A DNA stretch of 64,000 nt from Bimastos eiseni. Lineage: Eukaryota > Annelida > Clitellata > Crassiclitellata > Lumbricidae. Each line of letters starts with the position of its first letter. Positions within the stretch are counted from its first letter, which is position 1. Position numbers and translations under genes: made by a program. Location of the stretch: NCBI GenBank assembly GCA_959347315.1, contig OY365813.1, positions 20,170,854 to 20,234,853 of the forward strand. Reading direction: 5' to 3'. Positions 33,914 through 44,650 of the stretch are shown piece by piece. The notes beneath the pieces were generated by a model. The model saw nothing but the letters and a program-made list of their open reading frames with translations. It did no database searches and was not told the DNA's origin.

Positions 33914-34485
33914 CCGGACAGTTCGACGCGGACAATTCGGCGCGGACAATTCGGCGCCGGATGAGTTTGTGAGTGTGTAGTAACTGACATTTTTTAATAT
34001 TCAGAATGGGAGCGAAATGATATTGTCCATATTATCCAGCACATGTCTGGTTACTATAGAGTCATAGTCAACCGTGTCATTTTTTAACTAGAGTAGTCCT
34101 CCACTGTAGAGAAAACCAAAGAATATTACAAATTACACCGATTTCGGTTTCTGACTCACATAGTACATATATAACGGCAATAGAAGTTGATAAATCCATG
34201 TCTTAATGTAATTGTAGTCTTTAATCGCAATTGCTCAAAGTCAGTTTTTTAGGGCTGTTGTTTTCACCATTCTCTTTAACCAGACATGTGCTGGATAATA
34301 TGGAGAATACTATTTCGCTCACATTCTGAATATTTAAAAAATGCCAGTTACTACACACCGATATCTGGTCTAAATACACTTACAAACTCATCCGGCGCCA
34401 AATTGTCCGTCGCCAAATTGTCCGGCGCCGAATTGTCCGACGCCGAATTGTCCGGCGCCGAACTGTCCGGCGCCGAATTGTCCGG
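33914..34485. mobile_element. foldback-like element with iterated 15-bp termini, 572 bp
   Basis: The right end carries six tandem 15-mers of the form GGCGCCGAATTGTCC (34394-34483). The left end carries three inverted 14-15-mers (33914-33960). Inside these, the arms continue as inverted repeats: AACTCATCCGGCGCC / GGCGCCGGATGAGTTTG, CAGTTACTACACAC / GTGTGTAGTAACTG, ATTCTGAATATT / AATATTCAGAAT and AACCAGACATGTGCTGGATA / TATCCAGCACATGTCTGGTT. The unpaired centre is about 220 bp. Long inverted arms with internal tandem repeats define foldback-type elements. There is no coding capacity. It lies inside a GAT microsatellite. Confidence 0.8.
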
Positions 34486-34715
34486 AAACCTGATGATGAT
34501 GATGCTATGCATGACGACGATGACGACGAGAACGACGTTGATGACGATGATGACGATGACGACGATGATGATGATGACGACGATGCCGCCGCCGCTAATT
34601 ATTAAAACAGACGAGGATGGTGAATCTGGTGGTGACTCGAACGATGGTGATGATGCTGCTGACGATGACAACGACGATAACAAGGATGACAATGACAGCG
34701 ACGAACAGATTTGCT
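34486..34715. repeat. GAT/GAC microsatellite, right flank of foldback element
   Basis: GATGATGATGATG and GACGATGACGACGAG sequence, degenerate to the right. Confidence 0.75.
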
Positions 34716-35137
34716 GATCGCAAACAGTGACGAGACACACAGAAGAGAGTTATCGCTGCGATGTTTGAGTTCCGAAGTGTCCTCAACAATGGTTCTTTGA
34801 GAATCACCATAAAGGCACGGCGGCGCTATAGGAGGGTCTACCGGGGCATAGCGCAGCCAGTCGAGGGCCCAGCTGCGGCCCCTGCGGTACCTGCCGCGAT
34901 TCTCGACGCCGTCAGCTTCAATTGAGATGGTATACATAGAAACATCGCCAAATGCGCTGACCGTTTCAATTGTGTGAATGAGATGATCTCAGACGTTTCT
35001 GTGGGTTTTAGTTCTGCGCACACGTCATCACAAGTGGTTTGGGGACAATGGCGAGTTACCATTGGGATATACTGAGACTTACAATGTATATAGAGACACA
35101 AAGAGGATCCATGTTCACATGCAGTCCATATTACCTG

Positions 35138-35252
35138 TATGTATATATATATATATATATATATATTAATATGATGATGATGATGATGATGGTGATGGTG
35201 ATGGTGATGGTGACGGTGACGGTGACGGTGACGGTGACGGTGACGGTGACGG

Positions 35253-35297
<45 letters not shown>

Positions 35298-35308
35298 TGA
35301 TGATGAGT
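35138..35308. repeat. compound TA, GAT, GGTGAC, GATGAC repeats
   Basis: TA units, then GAT triplets, then hexamers GGTGAT, GGTGAC and GATGAC in blocks, ending in GAT. Confidence 0.95.
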
Positions 35309-35424
35309 TCTCGGCAGGTCCATTTGGCTTTACGCCACACGGAGATGAGACGAGTGAGGTGGTTTCCCGTTACCTTCCGCACAGATAATTATTATGGGTG
35401 AGCAACTTGTCCAAGGTCGCCACG

Positions 35425-35506
35425 CAGGTTCGAACCCGGGGTAGGTTCGAACCTGCGGTCCTCCGAACGCAAGGCACCGAACATCCCACTACGCCACCGC
35501 GCCCCA
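35425..35506 (-). repeat. tRNA-derived SINE head with doubled B box
   Basis: The minus strand begins GGGGCGCGGTGGCGTAGTGG (A-box-like), then GCAGGTTCGAACC (B box), with a second GGTTCGAACC 18 bp later. There is no tRNA cloverleaf with an acceptor match, so it is a SINE rather than a tRNA gene. Confidence 0.6.
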
Positions 35507-36894
35507 TATATATATATAAGATATTTATATAATGCATATATAATATATAACCTATATGTATAACGTACATATGTATATATGTATAATGTAGATATGAAGA
35601 TACCTTAGTGTTTCATCATGTAGATCAGTATAAGCGTAAAGTCATAGGTAGAAAATGTAAAGGCTCATGTATGTAGGTGTAAAAATTGTGTAATGAGATG
35701 TTTCAATAGATGACAACCATATTATATTATACAAGTATGTGTAAAGCGAAGACGTTTATCCTTACAAATACAGATATACCCTCGAACATAGGCTAAAAGC
35801 TTATTCACTCATATATACATACATAAATTTATAAATAAAAATGCTTTTGTCAAGTGAATATGAGGATGTGACCTCGTATATATATACGATATATATATAC
35901 ATACATATATATATAATATATATATAAATGTATATAAGAATGCAAACGTAATTTATATACATCATTATGTGCTTCGTATGCGTACGTATACCTTCCCATA
36001 ATTATATATATATATATGCAATATTATGATACTTTTTATATTATATATAGATTTCCGTTATGACATACATAGTGCTATTGCAAATGTGTGACGTTATATT
36101 ATAGCACAATTATTAACAGATGTCTTTATTGTGTTTTCATACCCGTAAGGATATAATGACGATTTATAGTGAATGTTTATTTTCCTATGTCTACTAGTGT
36201 TGACGCTTCTGCGACAAGCTGTTAATGAGGTCAAAAGTAGTTCTCGCCCATCAAAGATTGCGCAGTTACAGACTCATCTTGTCTCAATGCGCTCTCGCTT
36301 GGAATTGCCATCGGCATACGTGTACTGTGATCTGATATGCTTCTCATATCGTGTTTTCATTTTCAAATTACAGGCAGTTCACAGACTCTCAGGTTCGCGA
36401 AGTGTTGACAATTTTCTTGCATCCGTTCAACGAGTTAGTTGTACGGGCTCCGTGAGATTCTATAGATCTCAGTGGTTAATATCAGTTCACAAAACACTGA
36501 ACTCAATTCACCCGACCAATCTCCGCAACGCCAGTATTTTTTGCGCTATATGAAGGGAAGCCAGATTATGGTTATACACTTGTATCGACACAGTATTGGA
36601 GTCTTTAGAGTTCTCGGTGGTTGATACAAAACTTTGGAATTCGCGAATCAGTTATGGATCCGATGGCAGTTTTCCAATGTCGATGAGAACGAAGCTTACA
36701 GATCGTATATTTCAAGTTGTCTTTTTGGCTTTCATCTTTCAGTGATCAGCTTCTAGTTTTTGCTTTCAGTTATCATGCACGTCCATAGACTTCTGTCTCA
36801 ATGTTATGGGATGTCGATGAGCTCCAGTCCTATGTAATACGACGCAACGCGACGCCATCTCATACAACTTCACGATACGACGTCGCGTATCCTC
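35507..36894. other. AT-rich sequence and presumed 3' flank of the second receptor
   Basis: TATATA-rich to about 36030. TTTATT at 36178-36183 would read AATAAA on the minus strand, about 710 bp after the receptor stop codon, a possible poly(A) signal. A 126-codon plus-strand frame at 36173 matches nothing I know. Confidence 0.4.
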
Positions 36895-37489
36895 TCAGTA
36901 GGTAGGATAGGCCATCATCTCGACCGCATCATCCTTCGCCGATTCCTCCTTCTGCCCCAGAATCAGCATCACCTGTTGCTTGTTCCTACTATCCCCATCT
37001 CCATCCTCCCCATTCCATTCCCCATCCTCCTCATCCCCTCCCCTCCACTCCCTACTCAACCTCGGCACATCGTCCGACATGAGTACCACACTGCAGGTGA
37101 CCGGGCCACCCTCGGCATCGATCGTCCCCAGTTCCCCTGCTTCGCCCACCGCCCGCCGGCTCGACTTCGACCGCCTGGTGAAGGTCCCATGTCGCCCATC
37201 GTAGCTGTACGACTTGCCGAACTGGGAGCCAGCGCAACAGCACCCAAAGGCCAGGGCAAGGCTGTTCCGGAAGCTATCGCTGAGGAAGGCGTAGAGGACC
37301 GGGTTGACGGCGCTGTTGGCGTAGTTGACGACGGTGTTCAGTTGGTAAGCCAAAACGACCCAGTGGGGAAGTTCACCATCGGCGAAGAGAAGGACCATCT
37401 GGAAGACCCAGTAGGGCAGCCAGCAGACGATGTTGACGGCGATGACTGTGGTCACCATGATGGTCACTCGCGTCTGGACCAGCCGCGAC
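36895..37489 (-). CDS. allatostatin-C/somatostatin-type receptor, exon 3 (TM6-TM7 and C-tail)
   Basis: The exon begins with G after CCTGACCAG, which completes the Arg codon split as CG|G with exon 2 (phase 2). It encodes residues 268-464: SRLVQTRVTIMVTTVIAV leads into TM6 with CWLPYW (289-294), and TM7 carries NPVLY (329-333). CCC at 350-352 is a likely palmitoylation site. The C-tail of about 110 residues is long for the family, contains an Asp/Glu/Gly-rich stretch (GGDEEDGEWNGEDGDGDS) and ends EMMAYPTY. The acceptor lacks a clean pyrimidine tract because a GAT/GAC repeat lies just upstream, so the start of this exon is the least certain boundary. The next AG does not keep the phase. Confidence 0.85.
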
Positions 37490-37514
37490 CTGGTCAGGCG
37501 GACACATCGTTGCA

Positions 37515-37790
37515 ATCGTCGTCGTCATCATTATCATCATCATCATCACCATCATCATAATAACCATCATTATCATCATCATCCATGATCATCGTCATTG
37601 TCGCCATTTGCGTCATTTTCGTCGTTATCGTCGCCTCGTCGTCTTTGTCTTCGTCTTCGTCATTGTCATCATCATCATCATAATCATCATCATCATCATC
37701 AACATCATCACCATCATCATCATCATATCATCATTATTACCATCGCCATTATCACCGTCATCATCATATTATTCACTCAATTATTATTAC
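37515..37790. repeat. CAT/GTC trinucleotide microsatellite in intron 2
   Basis: CATCATCATC and GTCGTC blocks immediately upstream of exon 3 on the minus strand. Confidence 0.9.
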
Positions 37791-37849
37791 AAACACCTCC
37801 CACCCAGCCCCACACACCAACATCATTACCTTGACTACTTCATAAATGC

Positions 37850-37948
37850 AATGTCACTTCACTTGGTGGTACTGCGGTTGAGAGCGTTTCCGAGTGGTCC
37901 TCTTGTAGAGGCGCTATAAAAATCCTCGTAATGAATGAATGAATCACA
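37850..37948 (+). repeat. LINE/SINE 3' tail
   Basis: TCTTGTAGAGGCGCTATAAA then TCCTCG and AATGAATGAATGAATC: the shared tail followed by a simple repeat. Confidence 0.55.
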
Positions 37949-38089
37949 TTATATCACTGACATCGACAGTAACAACAACGAGAGCCATGACGCCATTATC
38001 ATCATCACACTCTAATGAGTCGACGGGAATTTCCAAAGCCATTATCAAAATCGTCTAGGATATCATTTCCGGACATTCATCGTAACTCC

Positions 38090-38335
38090 ACGGTTTCTTC
38101 TTCATCTCAATCTAGTTCTTTTTCTAATCCTTCTTCGTCTTACTCTTCCTCTTGTTCTTCTTGTTCGTCTTCTTCTTCTTCTTCTGCTTCTTCTTCTTCT
38201 GCTTCTTCTTCCTCTTCCTCTTATTCTTCTTCTTCTTCCTCCTCCTTTTCTTCTTTTATTTCATCTTCTTCTTTAACTTCTTTAACTTCTTGTTCTCCTT
38301 CTTCCTCCTCCTCCTCATCATCATCATCATCACGC
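38090..38335. repeat. TTC/TCC pyrimidine tract in intron 2
   Basis: TCTTCTTCTTCTT and TCCTCCTCCTC blocks. Ser-rich and Phe-rich frames are artefacts. Confidence 0.9.
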
Positions 38336-38559
38336 GTCTCATAGCAACCGAACGCCATTCCCATCAACCGACCTAAGCCGTTCTCATCAACTGGTGCTCT
38401 ATTCTGCTGCTCGATAGAAAACTCATCGTTCGCCTTCACCGTGTCTCTTCATCGGTCATCTTGCCTCGCTGCCCCTCCCATTCATCTCCTATTCTAATTC
38501 TGGTTCTCCTACGTTCCTTTGTATGGTTCCTCCCTTTTACCTTTCTCAGTCTAGGCATA

Positions 38560-39156
38560 CTAAAAATACGCCACTCTAAGTACTCAATCAATCTTACTAA
38601 TTCTATATATCCACAGAATGCTCTAAGTACTCAACATATTCTCCTCATTCTAAGCACACTAATAACACTCTACTCTAAGAATTCAACCTGCCTTCCATGT
38701 TCTATGTATCCGCAAATACTCTAAGTATATCTAACCTGCCTTCCATATTCTAAATTATAGTAAAACACTCTACTGTAAGTATTCAACCTACCTTCCTAGT
38801 TCCATGTATCCGCAAAATACTCTAAGTATATATAACCTGCCATTCACATTCTAAATATACTAATAACGCGCTACTAAGAGACTCAATCTACCTTCCTAAT
38901 TCTACGGGTACTAATAGTAGCAGCACTCTGCTCTAAGTACTTAACGAACACTCCCAATCCTATGCACGCTAATAACAAACACTCTGCTCTAAGTATTCAA
39001 TTTCACCTACCTTCCCTAATCCATATATTCGAGTAATAATCCAAGTAATCAGTTTTCAGGTCTAATTCTATGTGTCCGCTTAATATTTTAAGTACTAAAC
39101 CTACTTTTCTACTTCTATGTACACTAATAACACTCTACTCAAAGTACTCAACTCAC
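38560..39156. repeat. degenerate ~50-bp minisatellite next to exon 2 donor
   Basis: CTCTAAGTACTCAA or near variants recur about every 45-59 bp (38573, 38618, 38665, 38717, 38767, 38819, 38870, 38928, 38981, 39040, 39085, 39133), often with ACCTNCCTTCC and TTCTATGTA between. The last unit overlaps the exon 2 splice donor. Confidence 0.8.
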
Positions 39157-39554
39157 CGAATGCTCCTCGTCGGTAGATTCCTTTTGGGTCCCTTCAGACG
39201 CAGCACAACGAGACTGTAGAACAGGATGATCATTCCAATTGGTATAGCGAACCCAAGGCTAAACGAATACCCGAAGAAGGCGTGATTGGGGTTGACCCCG
39301 TGGCCTCCAAGGGGCCAGTCCACGGTGCAGGACACCCGGCCGTAGTCATCCACCGCCCGGCCGTAGAGGATGATGGGGAGCATAACCAGGAAGGAGAGGG
39401 CCCAGACGGCCAGGCAGGTGATGCGGGCGACCGTTGGAGTCCGGTAAGGGATCGACCAGAATGCGTGGCAGATGGCGAAGTAGCGATCGGCGCTGAGAAC
39501 GGTCAGAGTGTAGACGCTCGTGAACCAATTGATCGACGTCAACATGAAGAATAC
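39157..39554 (-). CDS. allatostatin-C/somatostatin-type receptor, exon 2 (TM3-TM5)
   Basis: Read on the minus strand, an acceptor CTTTATCTTCGTCGCAG precedes GTATTCTTCATG, and the donor CATTCG|GTGAGT is near-consensus. The entry phase is 0 (exon 1 ends with a Lys codon) and the exit phase is 2. It encodes residues 135-266 plus two bases: TM3 with DRY (157-159), W185 in TM4, the second-loop cysteine C206 in VSCTVDWP, and P239 in TM5. SINWFTSVYTLTVLSADRY and YRTPTVARI closely resemble AstC/somatostatin receptors. Where vertebrate somatostatin receptors carry the ligand-binding Asp in TM3, this protein has T140, as I recall for insect AstC receptors. Confidence 0.9.
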
Positions 39555-39611
39555 CTGCGACGAAGATAAAGGTGATGAAACAGATATATTACGATGATTG
39601 AATCGGATCTA

Positions 39612-39925
39612 AGTTAAAAGAAGAAGAAGAAGGGGAGGAGGAGGAGGAGAAATAAGAGGAGGAGGAGAAATAAGAGGAGGAGGAGAAAGCAGAAGAGGAG
39701 CAGAAAGAAGAAGAGGAAGAGGAGGAGGTGAAAGAAGAGGAAGTTGAGAAGAGGAGGAGAAGAAGGAAGAGGAGGAGGAAAAGGAAGAAGAGAAGAAAGA
39801 AGAAGAGGAGGAAGAAGAAAACGAGGAAGAGGAGGAAGAGAAGCAAGAAGAAGAAGAAGAGGAAGAAGAAAAGGAAGAAGAAGAGGAAGAAGAAGAGGAG
39901 GAGGTAGAAGAAGAAGGTCCATTCC
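39612..39925. repeat. purine-rich GAA/GGA tract in intron 1
   Basis: About 310 bp of almost pure A/G on the plus strand, hence a polypyrimidine tract on the receptor's sense strand, beginning about 60 bp upstream of the exon 2 acceptor. Confidence 0.9.
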
Positions 39926-40019
39926 ATTAATGAAAATCTAAAACATGTTAGCAGAAAACCATCTGGACACAATATGGCGTATTTTAGGAACCTCATCCTT
40001 GATCGGTACAAATGAAGCC

Positions 40020-40300
40020 ATTCCAATTTACCCTACATTATATCCGACAATTGTCTAGGCTACTCGGTCAGTCGATTCGAGTTAAGTCCAATTCCACTTC
40101 CCTTCTTGCTCGTGTACAGCACCAATCCGTTAATGGCCCTCGGACACGGAACGGGCTTCCTCTGGAGGTTGGCTGTCTCCCTTGGGTCATCCCAACGCCG
40201 TTCTGTCGGTTCTTCAATTAAAGCTCTTTTCCCAGCTAGGCCTTGGTTGGGAGCGTCTGCGAGTAGTGAGTGGCGCTATATAAATTCAGTTTGATTGATT
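40020..40300 (+). pseudogene. LINE 3' end remnant
   Basis: NGPRTRNGLPLEVGCL resembles the GPxxWNSLPxxLR block of CR1/L2-like reverse transcriptases. It is followed by GAGTGGCGCTATATAAATTC and TTGATTGATTC, the shared tail plus simple repeat. Frames are broken. Confidence 0.55.
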
Positions 40301-40514
40301 CACTCTTACCTGGTCGCAACTATAATTGATAACGCATTTTCTCCCACTCCTCTCCATCTAGGAGAAGATGGAGGAGAAGGAGGAATGAGGATGAGCTGGA
40401 GAAGAAGAAAGAAATTAAGGAGACAGATTGTCTGACTGAAAAGACTCCACAGAAGACTTCACGCAGGATGAAGAAGAATCGGTAGAAGAAGGAAATTCAG
40501 AATAAGAACGGCTG

Positions 40515-40766
40515 TTATGCAATCGAGCATTTATATAGCGACCCTACAAGATATCTACTCAGAGGCGCACTCTGCGCTGGCCTAAACGATGTTGAAAGTC
40601 ACAGTGAATGAGCTAAATACGTCTGTTAGCAGAACTATACACGGTAAGCTGAAACGAGTCACTAGAGGTGGGCCCACGCACAAGTGTGGAACCAACCAAC
40701 GGTTTTCGACGACAGCTGACAGATGGTATGGATGTTCAGAGTCACTGGGCCAGGATGACGTGGGAT
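40515..40766 (-). repeat. family B SINE-like repeat, most complete copy
   Basis: GAGCATTTATATAGCGACCC, AAGATATCTACTCAGAGGCG, GTCTGTTAGCAGAACTATAC, AACCAACCAACGG, GACGACAGCTGACAG and ATGGATGTTCAGAGTCACTG occur in one uninterrupted copy of about 250 bp. Confidence 0.8.
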
Positions 40767-41234
40767 GAAAAAGAATATAAAGAAAAACGATGAAAATAGA
40801 GTCGAAAAGATTACAGAAGGAAACGAACCGAGTGACTGACAAGAATAAAAAGAAGAGAAATGATTCAATTAAATGCAATTCTTCTCCTCGCGGCGTCAAC
40901 CGGTCTCGCGCCATTCCTTCTATTAACGGTGTCTCCATCGTCGCATCACTTCGGGCTATGCGACGACTCTTCTTGGCCGCTACGAAAGCCCTGTCTTTGT
41001 TATCAGCTGCGACCAATGCGTGCGCAGGGAAAGCACCAGTCACAATTCAATTTCAGTAAATTGTTCGGGCGACGGGACAGCGAGAAAAGATAATTTTCTT
41101 AGGTTTGTACTGTGGTGGGTTGGTACGCATTTCAGATATTGGAAACTGATTCCTCCTGCTCTTAAAAGTTCTTGAGTTTAGTTGAATTTGGTCACTGCGT
41201 GCCTTGCATATATGAACAAGTCGATGAGTGCATG

Positions 41235-41465
41235 TGTTCCAAGGGGTCCGAAGACCTATGACGCCAAAGGGCCCGGGAAACCTGTGGTTCAAGGGGCGCA
41301 GGAATCTTTTGTCCAAAGGGCCGGGGAACCTGTGGTCAAATGGGCCCGGGCGCGTAGTCGAAAGGGTTTCGGGGTCCTGCGGTCCAAAGGGTCAGGGAAA
41401 TTGGATTAATAATTCCCATGGCAGGAAACCTGGAGCTCAAAGTTCCCAGCAAACCTGTGGTCCAA
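41235..41465. repeat. degenerate ~23-bp tandem repeat
   Basis: Units of the type CCTGTGGTCCAAAGGGCCGG recur with substitutions: CCTGTGGTTCAAGGGGCG, TTTTGTCCAAAGGGCCGG, CCTGTGGTCAAATGGGCCC and CCTGCGGTCCAAAGGGTC. Confidence 0.7.
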
Positions 41466-41494
41466 AACTTATTCAATAAACAAAATAGTACAGA

Positions 41495-41555
41495 ACAATA
41501 CAATACGATACAATACAATACATTACATTACAAAACAATACAATACAATACAATG
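41495..41555. repeat. AATAC pentanucleotide repeat
   Basis: AATACAATAC units with variants ATTAC and AAAAC. Confidence 0.8.
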
Positions 41556-41937
41556 CTGTGTTGATAAGCTTTTCGATTGCGCGAGCCCCAAGAGCTCTCG
41601 TTAATCACAGACGCGATACAATCGATCTCCAACTTAACTTCTATTTCGCTCTTCATTAACTCTATTCTATCATTCTGGCTTTGATGTCATCCGCATCGTT
41701 ACGTGTTTCCTCTTTTGACGGCGAGCTCTCTCAAGACGGCCTGCGCTTCCTCTCTCCATCGGAGCAGTGAGCTGGAGCAGTCACGCTGGAGTGAGCGAAA
41801 TGGATGACTTCCGGAATGATTCTGACAACAGAATCGACAAGATCGAGGAATTGCACAAGTACTGATTAGTGAAGGATGGTGCCATATATATTATGGAGAC
41901 GATTGGCAAATTGTTGTAGGCATATGGAAAATGATGT

Positions 41938-41984
<47 letters not shown>

Positions 41985-42015
41985 GACAGACAGACAGAGA
42001 CAGACAGACAGGCGA
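41938..42015. repeat. GA and CAGA microsatellites
   Basis: GAGAGAGAGA followed by CAGACAGACAGACAGA. Confidence 0.9.
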
Positions 42016-42059
42016 TGATATTAAGAGCCATACACATAGACTCGCGTGGCACGAGGCGA

Positions 42060-43410
42060 AAGAGGCTTAGGAGGAGAGACAGAGAGGGACGGAAGGAGGT
42101 AACACATAAGGAAGGAGAGGAGGAGACCGAGAAGGAAGAAGAGGATACGATATACAGAGAGAGGAAGAGAGGGAGAAATAGTAGAAAGAAGAGGAGGAGA
42201 AGAAATGGAATGAAGAGAGAAAGGACGAGGAATAGGATGAGATTGACAGAAATAAGAAGAGAAGGAGAAGACAGAGAAGGAAGAAGGGGATGAGACAGAA
42301 AAGAAGGTAGAGGAGAAACAGAATTAAGAGGAGGAGGAGGAGGAGGAGGAGAAGGAGGAGGAGAAAACAGATGGAAGAGAAGAAAAGGTAGGGAGAGCAT
42401 TAACAGAAGGTAGAAGTGAGGAGAACAAAGAAAAAATAGGAGGAGGAGACGGAGAAGGAAGAGACGGACAAGAGAGAAATATGGTAAAACAAATATTGAG
42501 ATTCACAAAGTAACATACTTGCGCAGACAGATAGACGCACAGGCGAAAGGCGCACAGACGTGCAGACGCACGGAGAGAAGGATAGTCAGACAGGCATACG
42601 GAGATAGACAGACAGGTGCAGAGCCAGGCAGGCAAGCATACTAAAAGAAGGACGGACAGACATACGGGCAGATGCCTAAGCAGGATCTAATGGAAGCACT
42701 CGTGATGTGAAGAGCCTCTAAATCATTGTGGGATTGCTCTGTATGGACTGAGCAATAACGACTGCAAGTGGTTGCCTGTATATGATTGATGGTCGAAGAG
42801 GAGGAGGAGGAGGATTGTGAGGAGGAAGTAGAAGAAGAGGAGGAGAAGGATGATAATGAGGAGGAGGAGGAGCAAGGAGGAGAAAGAGGAGGAGAAGGAT
42901 GAAGAGCATAAAATGAGAAAATGACTGAAGGAGGAGGAGGAGGAGGATAATGAGGAGGAAGGAGAGGAGGATTGGAAGGAAAAATAGAAGGAGGATTGTC
43001 AGGAAGACGAGGAGGAGGAGAAAGAAGAGCAGGAAAAACGACTAGATGACTGAGGAGGATTTCGAGGAAGAAAAGGAGGAGGAGAAGAACATTGTCTAAA
43101 TCACTTGTGGAGGAGGAAAATTATGATGAGGAAGAGGAGGAGAATAACGAGGAGGAAGAAGAGAAAGACAATGAGGAAGAAGAGGAGAAGGATTACGAGG
43201 AGGAAGAGAAGCAGGGAAATTGATTAAGTGATTGATGGAGTAGGAGGAGGAGGAGGACTGTGAGGAAAAAGAGAAGGCGGAGGGCGAGGAGGATACTAAG
43301 GAGGAAGAGGAGAAGAACAATTACGAGGAAGACGAGGAGAATAATGAGGAGGAAGAACATGATAAGAGGAAGGAAAAGCAGGAGGAGAAAGAAGAGGCAT
43401 GCCCCATGGA
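42060..43410. repeat. 1.3-kb purine-rich low-complexity tract in intron 1
   Basis: Dominated by GGA, GAA and GAGGAGGAGG with interruptions (for example 42490-42780). On the receptor's sense strand this is a long pyrimidine tract. Confidence 0.8.
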
Positions 43411-43827
43411 GTTTACATATTAGCGTGATGGACTGTTGAGCAAGAATTCAGGGATTCAAGTTCCTGCCATGGCAAACATACATATTTGCATGCAATACAT
43501 GTATACCGGGTACATACATACATACATAATATGTATATATAATCATATATGTATATTTATATGAATCGCCATTACTTTCTCATCGGTAAATAATAATCCT
43601 AAATAACGTAAAAATAACAGGAATGACAAGAAAAACCCAAACTATTTCTGGAAAAAACCTAGAACATAAACGTCCCTTTTTCCCTCTCTGCATATCACGC
43701 TCGCAGTCCAATTGCAATGAACGGAGACAGTGAATGTTAGCGACGCTCTAACAAGGGACTATATTGGTCCGTGTTCATATCCGCCTCAGGCGCTGTCTCT
43801 GGCGATCAACTCTCTGCCCAGACACGT

Positions 43828-44218
43828 TTAGGAGGAAGAGGGGAGGAGGAGGAGGGAAAGGAGGAGGAGGAGGAGGAGGAAAGGAGGAGGAAGAGTACGA
43901 AGAGCAATAAAAATGACTAGATGACTCATGGAGGAGGAGGATTGTGGGGAGGAAGGGAAGAAGGAGGATGAAGAGGAAGAAGATAAGTAGGAGAAGGAGG
44001 AAAAGGCGTAGGAGGAGGAGGAGGAAGAGGAATAGAAAAAAGGGAGGAGGAAAAGAAGGAGGAAAATGGAGGAGGAAGAGAAGTAGGAAGAGGAGGAAGA
44101 GCAGGACGAGGAGGAGGAAGAAGAGATGGAAGAAGAGGAGGAGCAGGGGAACGAGAAGAACGGGGAGGAGGAGGAACAGAAAGTGTAGGATGAGGATGAG
44201 GAGGTAGAGGGAAATAGG
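43828..44218. repeat. GGA/GAA purine tract in intron 1
   Basis: About 390 bp of GAGGAGGAGG and GAAGAAGAGG units. The long Ser/Pro/Leu-rich minus frames are artefacts. Confidence 0.9.
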
Positions 44219-44577
44219 AAGAGGATGGCTCGCTTGGGTTGCGTTTTGCACCGTTGACTATGATTGTCGTTCATCGTTCAATGATACCGATGCGCTGGCG
44301 TGAATGAACTTGGTGACACGCAAATGAGAAATTAACGCTGTCTATTGATGTCCTGTGTTTGGCTATCGGCGCCGGTGTTAATCATGGTTAATGGCGAACC
44401 ATTGGCAGTATTTCCAGGTAGTGTCGGGGCGGATGCTACATGAGCCTGAGAAATATTCAGCAAGGAGGTCTACCTTGGGAGCTTGGGGAGCCCATGCCGA
44501 TAAAGCTTTTACGAAACTGAATTCTTAATTAAACGATGTCTTTTTAGCATGCGGTATCAATTAAATATTGTCATTGA

Positions 44578-44650
44578 TGTAATGCAATGTACTGCAATGT
44601 AACAGAGCATTTATATAGCGCCGCTCGAATCAGCAGCGCTCTCAACAGCA
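44578..44650 (-). repeat. family B SINE-like repeat, tail-only copy
   Basis: A TAATGCAATG-type simple repeat, then GAGCATTTATATAGCGCCGC and a short body: only the 3' end of the element is present. Confidence 0.65.

Noticed and set aside
34286..34717. Pentapeptide-repeat-like protein (SGAEL repeats)
   Set aside because: The repeats are the translation of the 15-bp iterons of a foldback element, followed by a GAT microsatellite. No start, splice or domain context.
35425..35506. tRNA gene
   Set aside because: A- and B-box-like sequences are present, but the acceptor stem does not pair and the B box is duplicated; better read as a SINE.
36173..36553. 126-codon plus-strand frame as a gene
   Set aside because: Not low-complexity, but no recognisable domain, no splice context and located in the 3' flank of the receptor; insufficient evidence.
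36976..37560. 194-codon plus-strand frame
   Set aside because: It is the antisense shadow of receptor exon 3 and an adjacent microsatellite.
39282..39569. 95-codon plus-strand frame
   Set aside because: Antisense shadow of receptor exon 2.
42060..43410. Glu/Arg-rich coiled-coil proteins
   Set aside because: Frames arise from GGA/GAA purine repeats within an intron.
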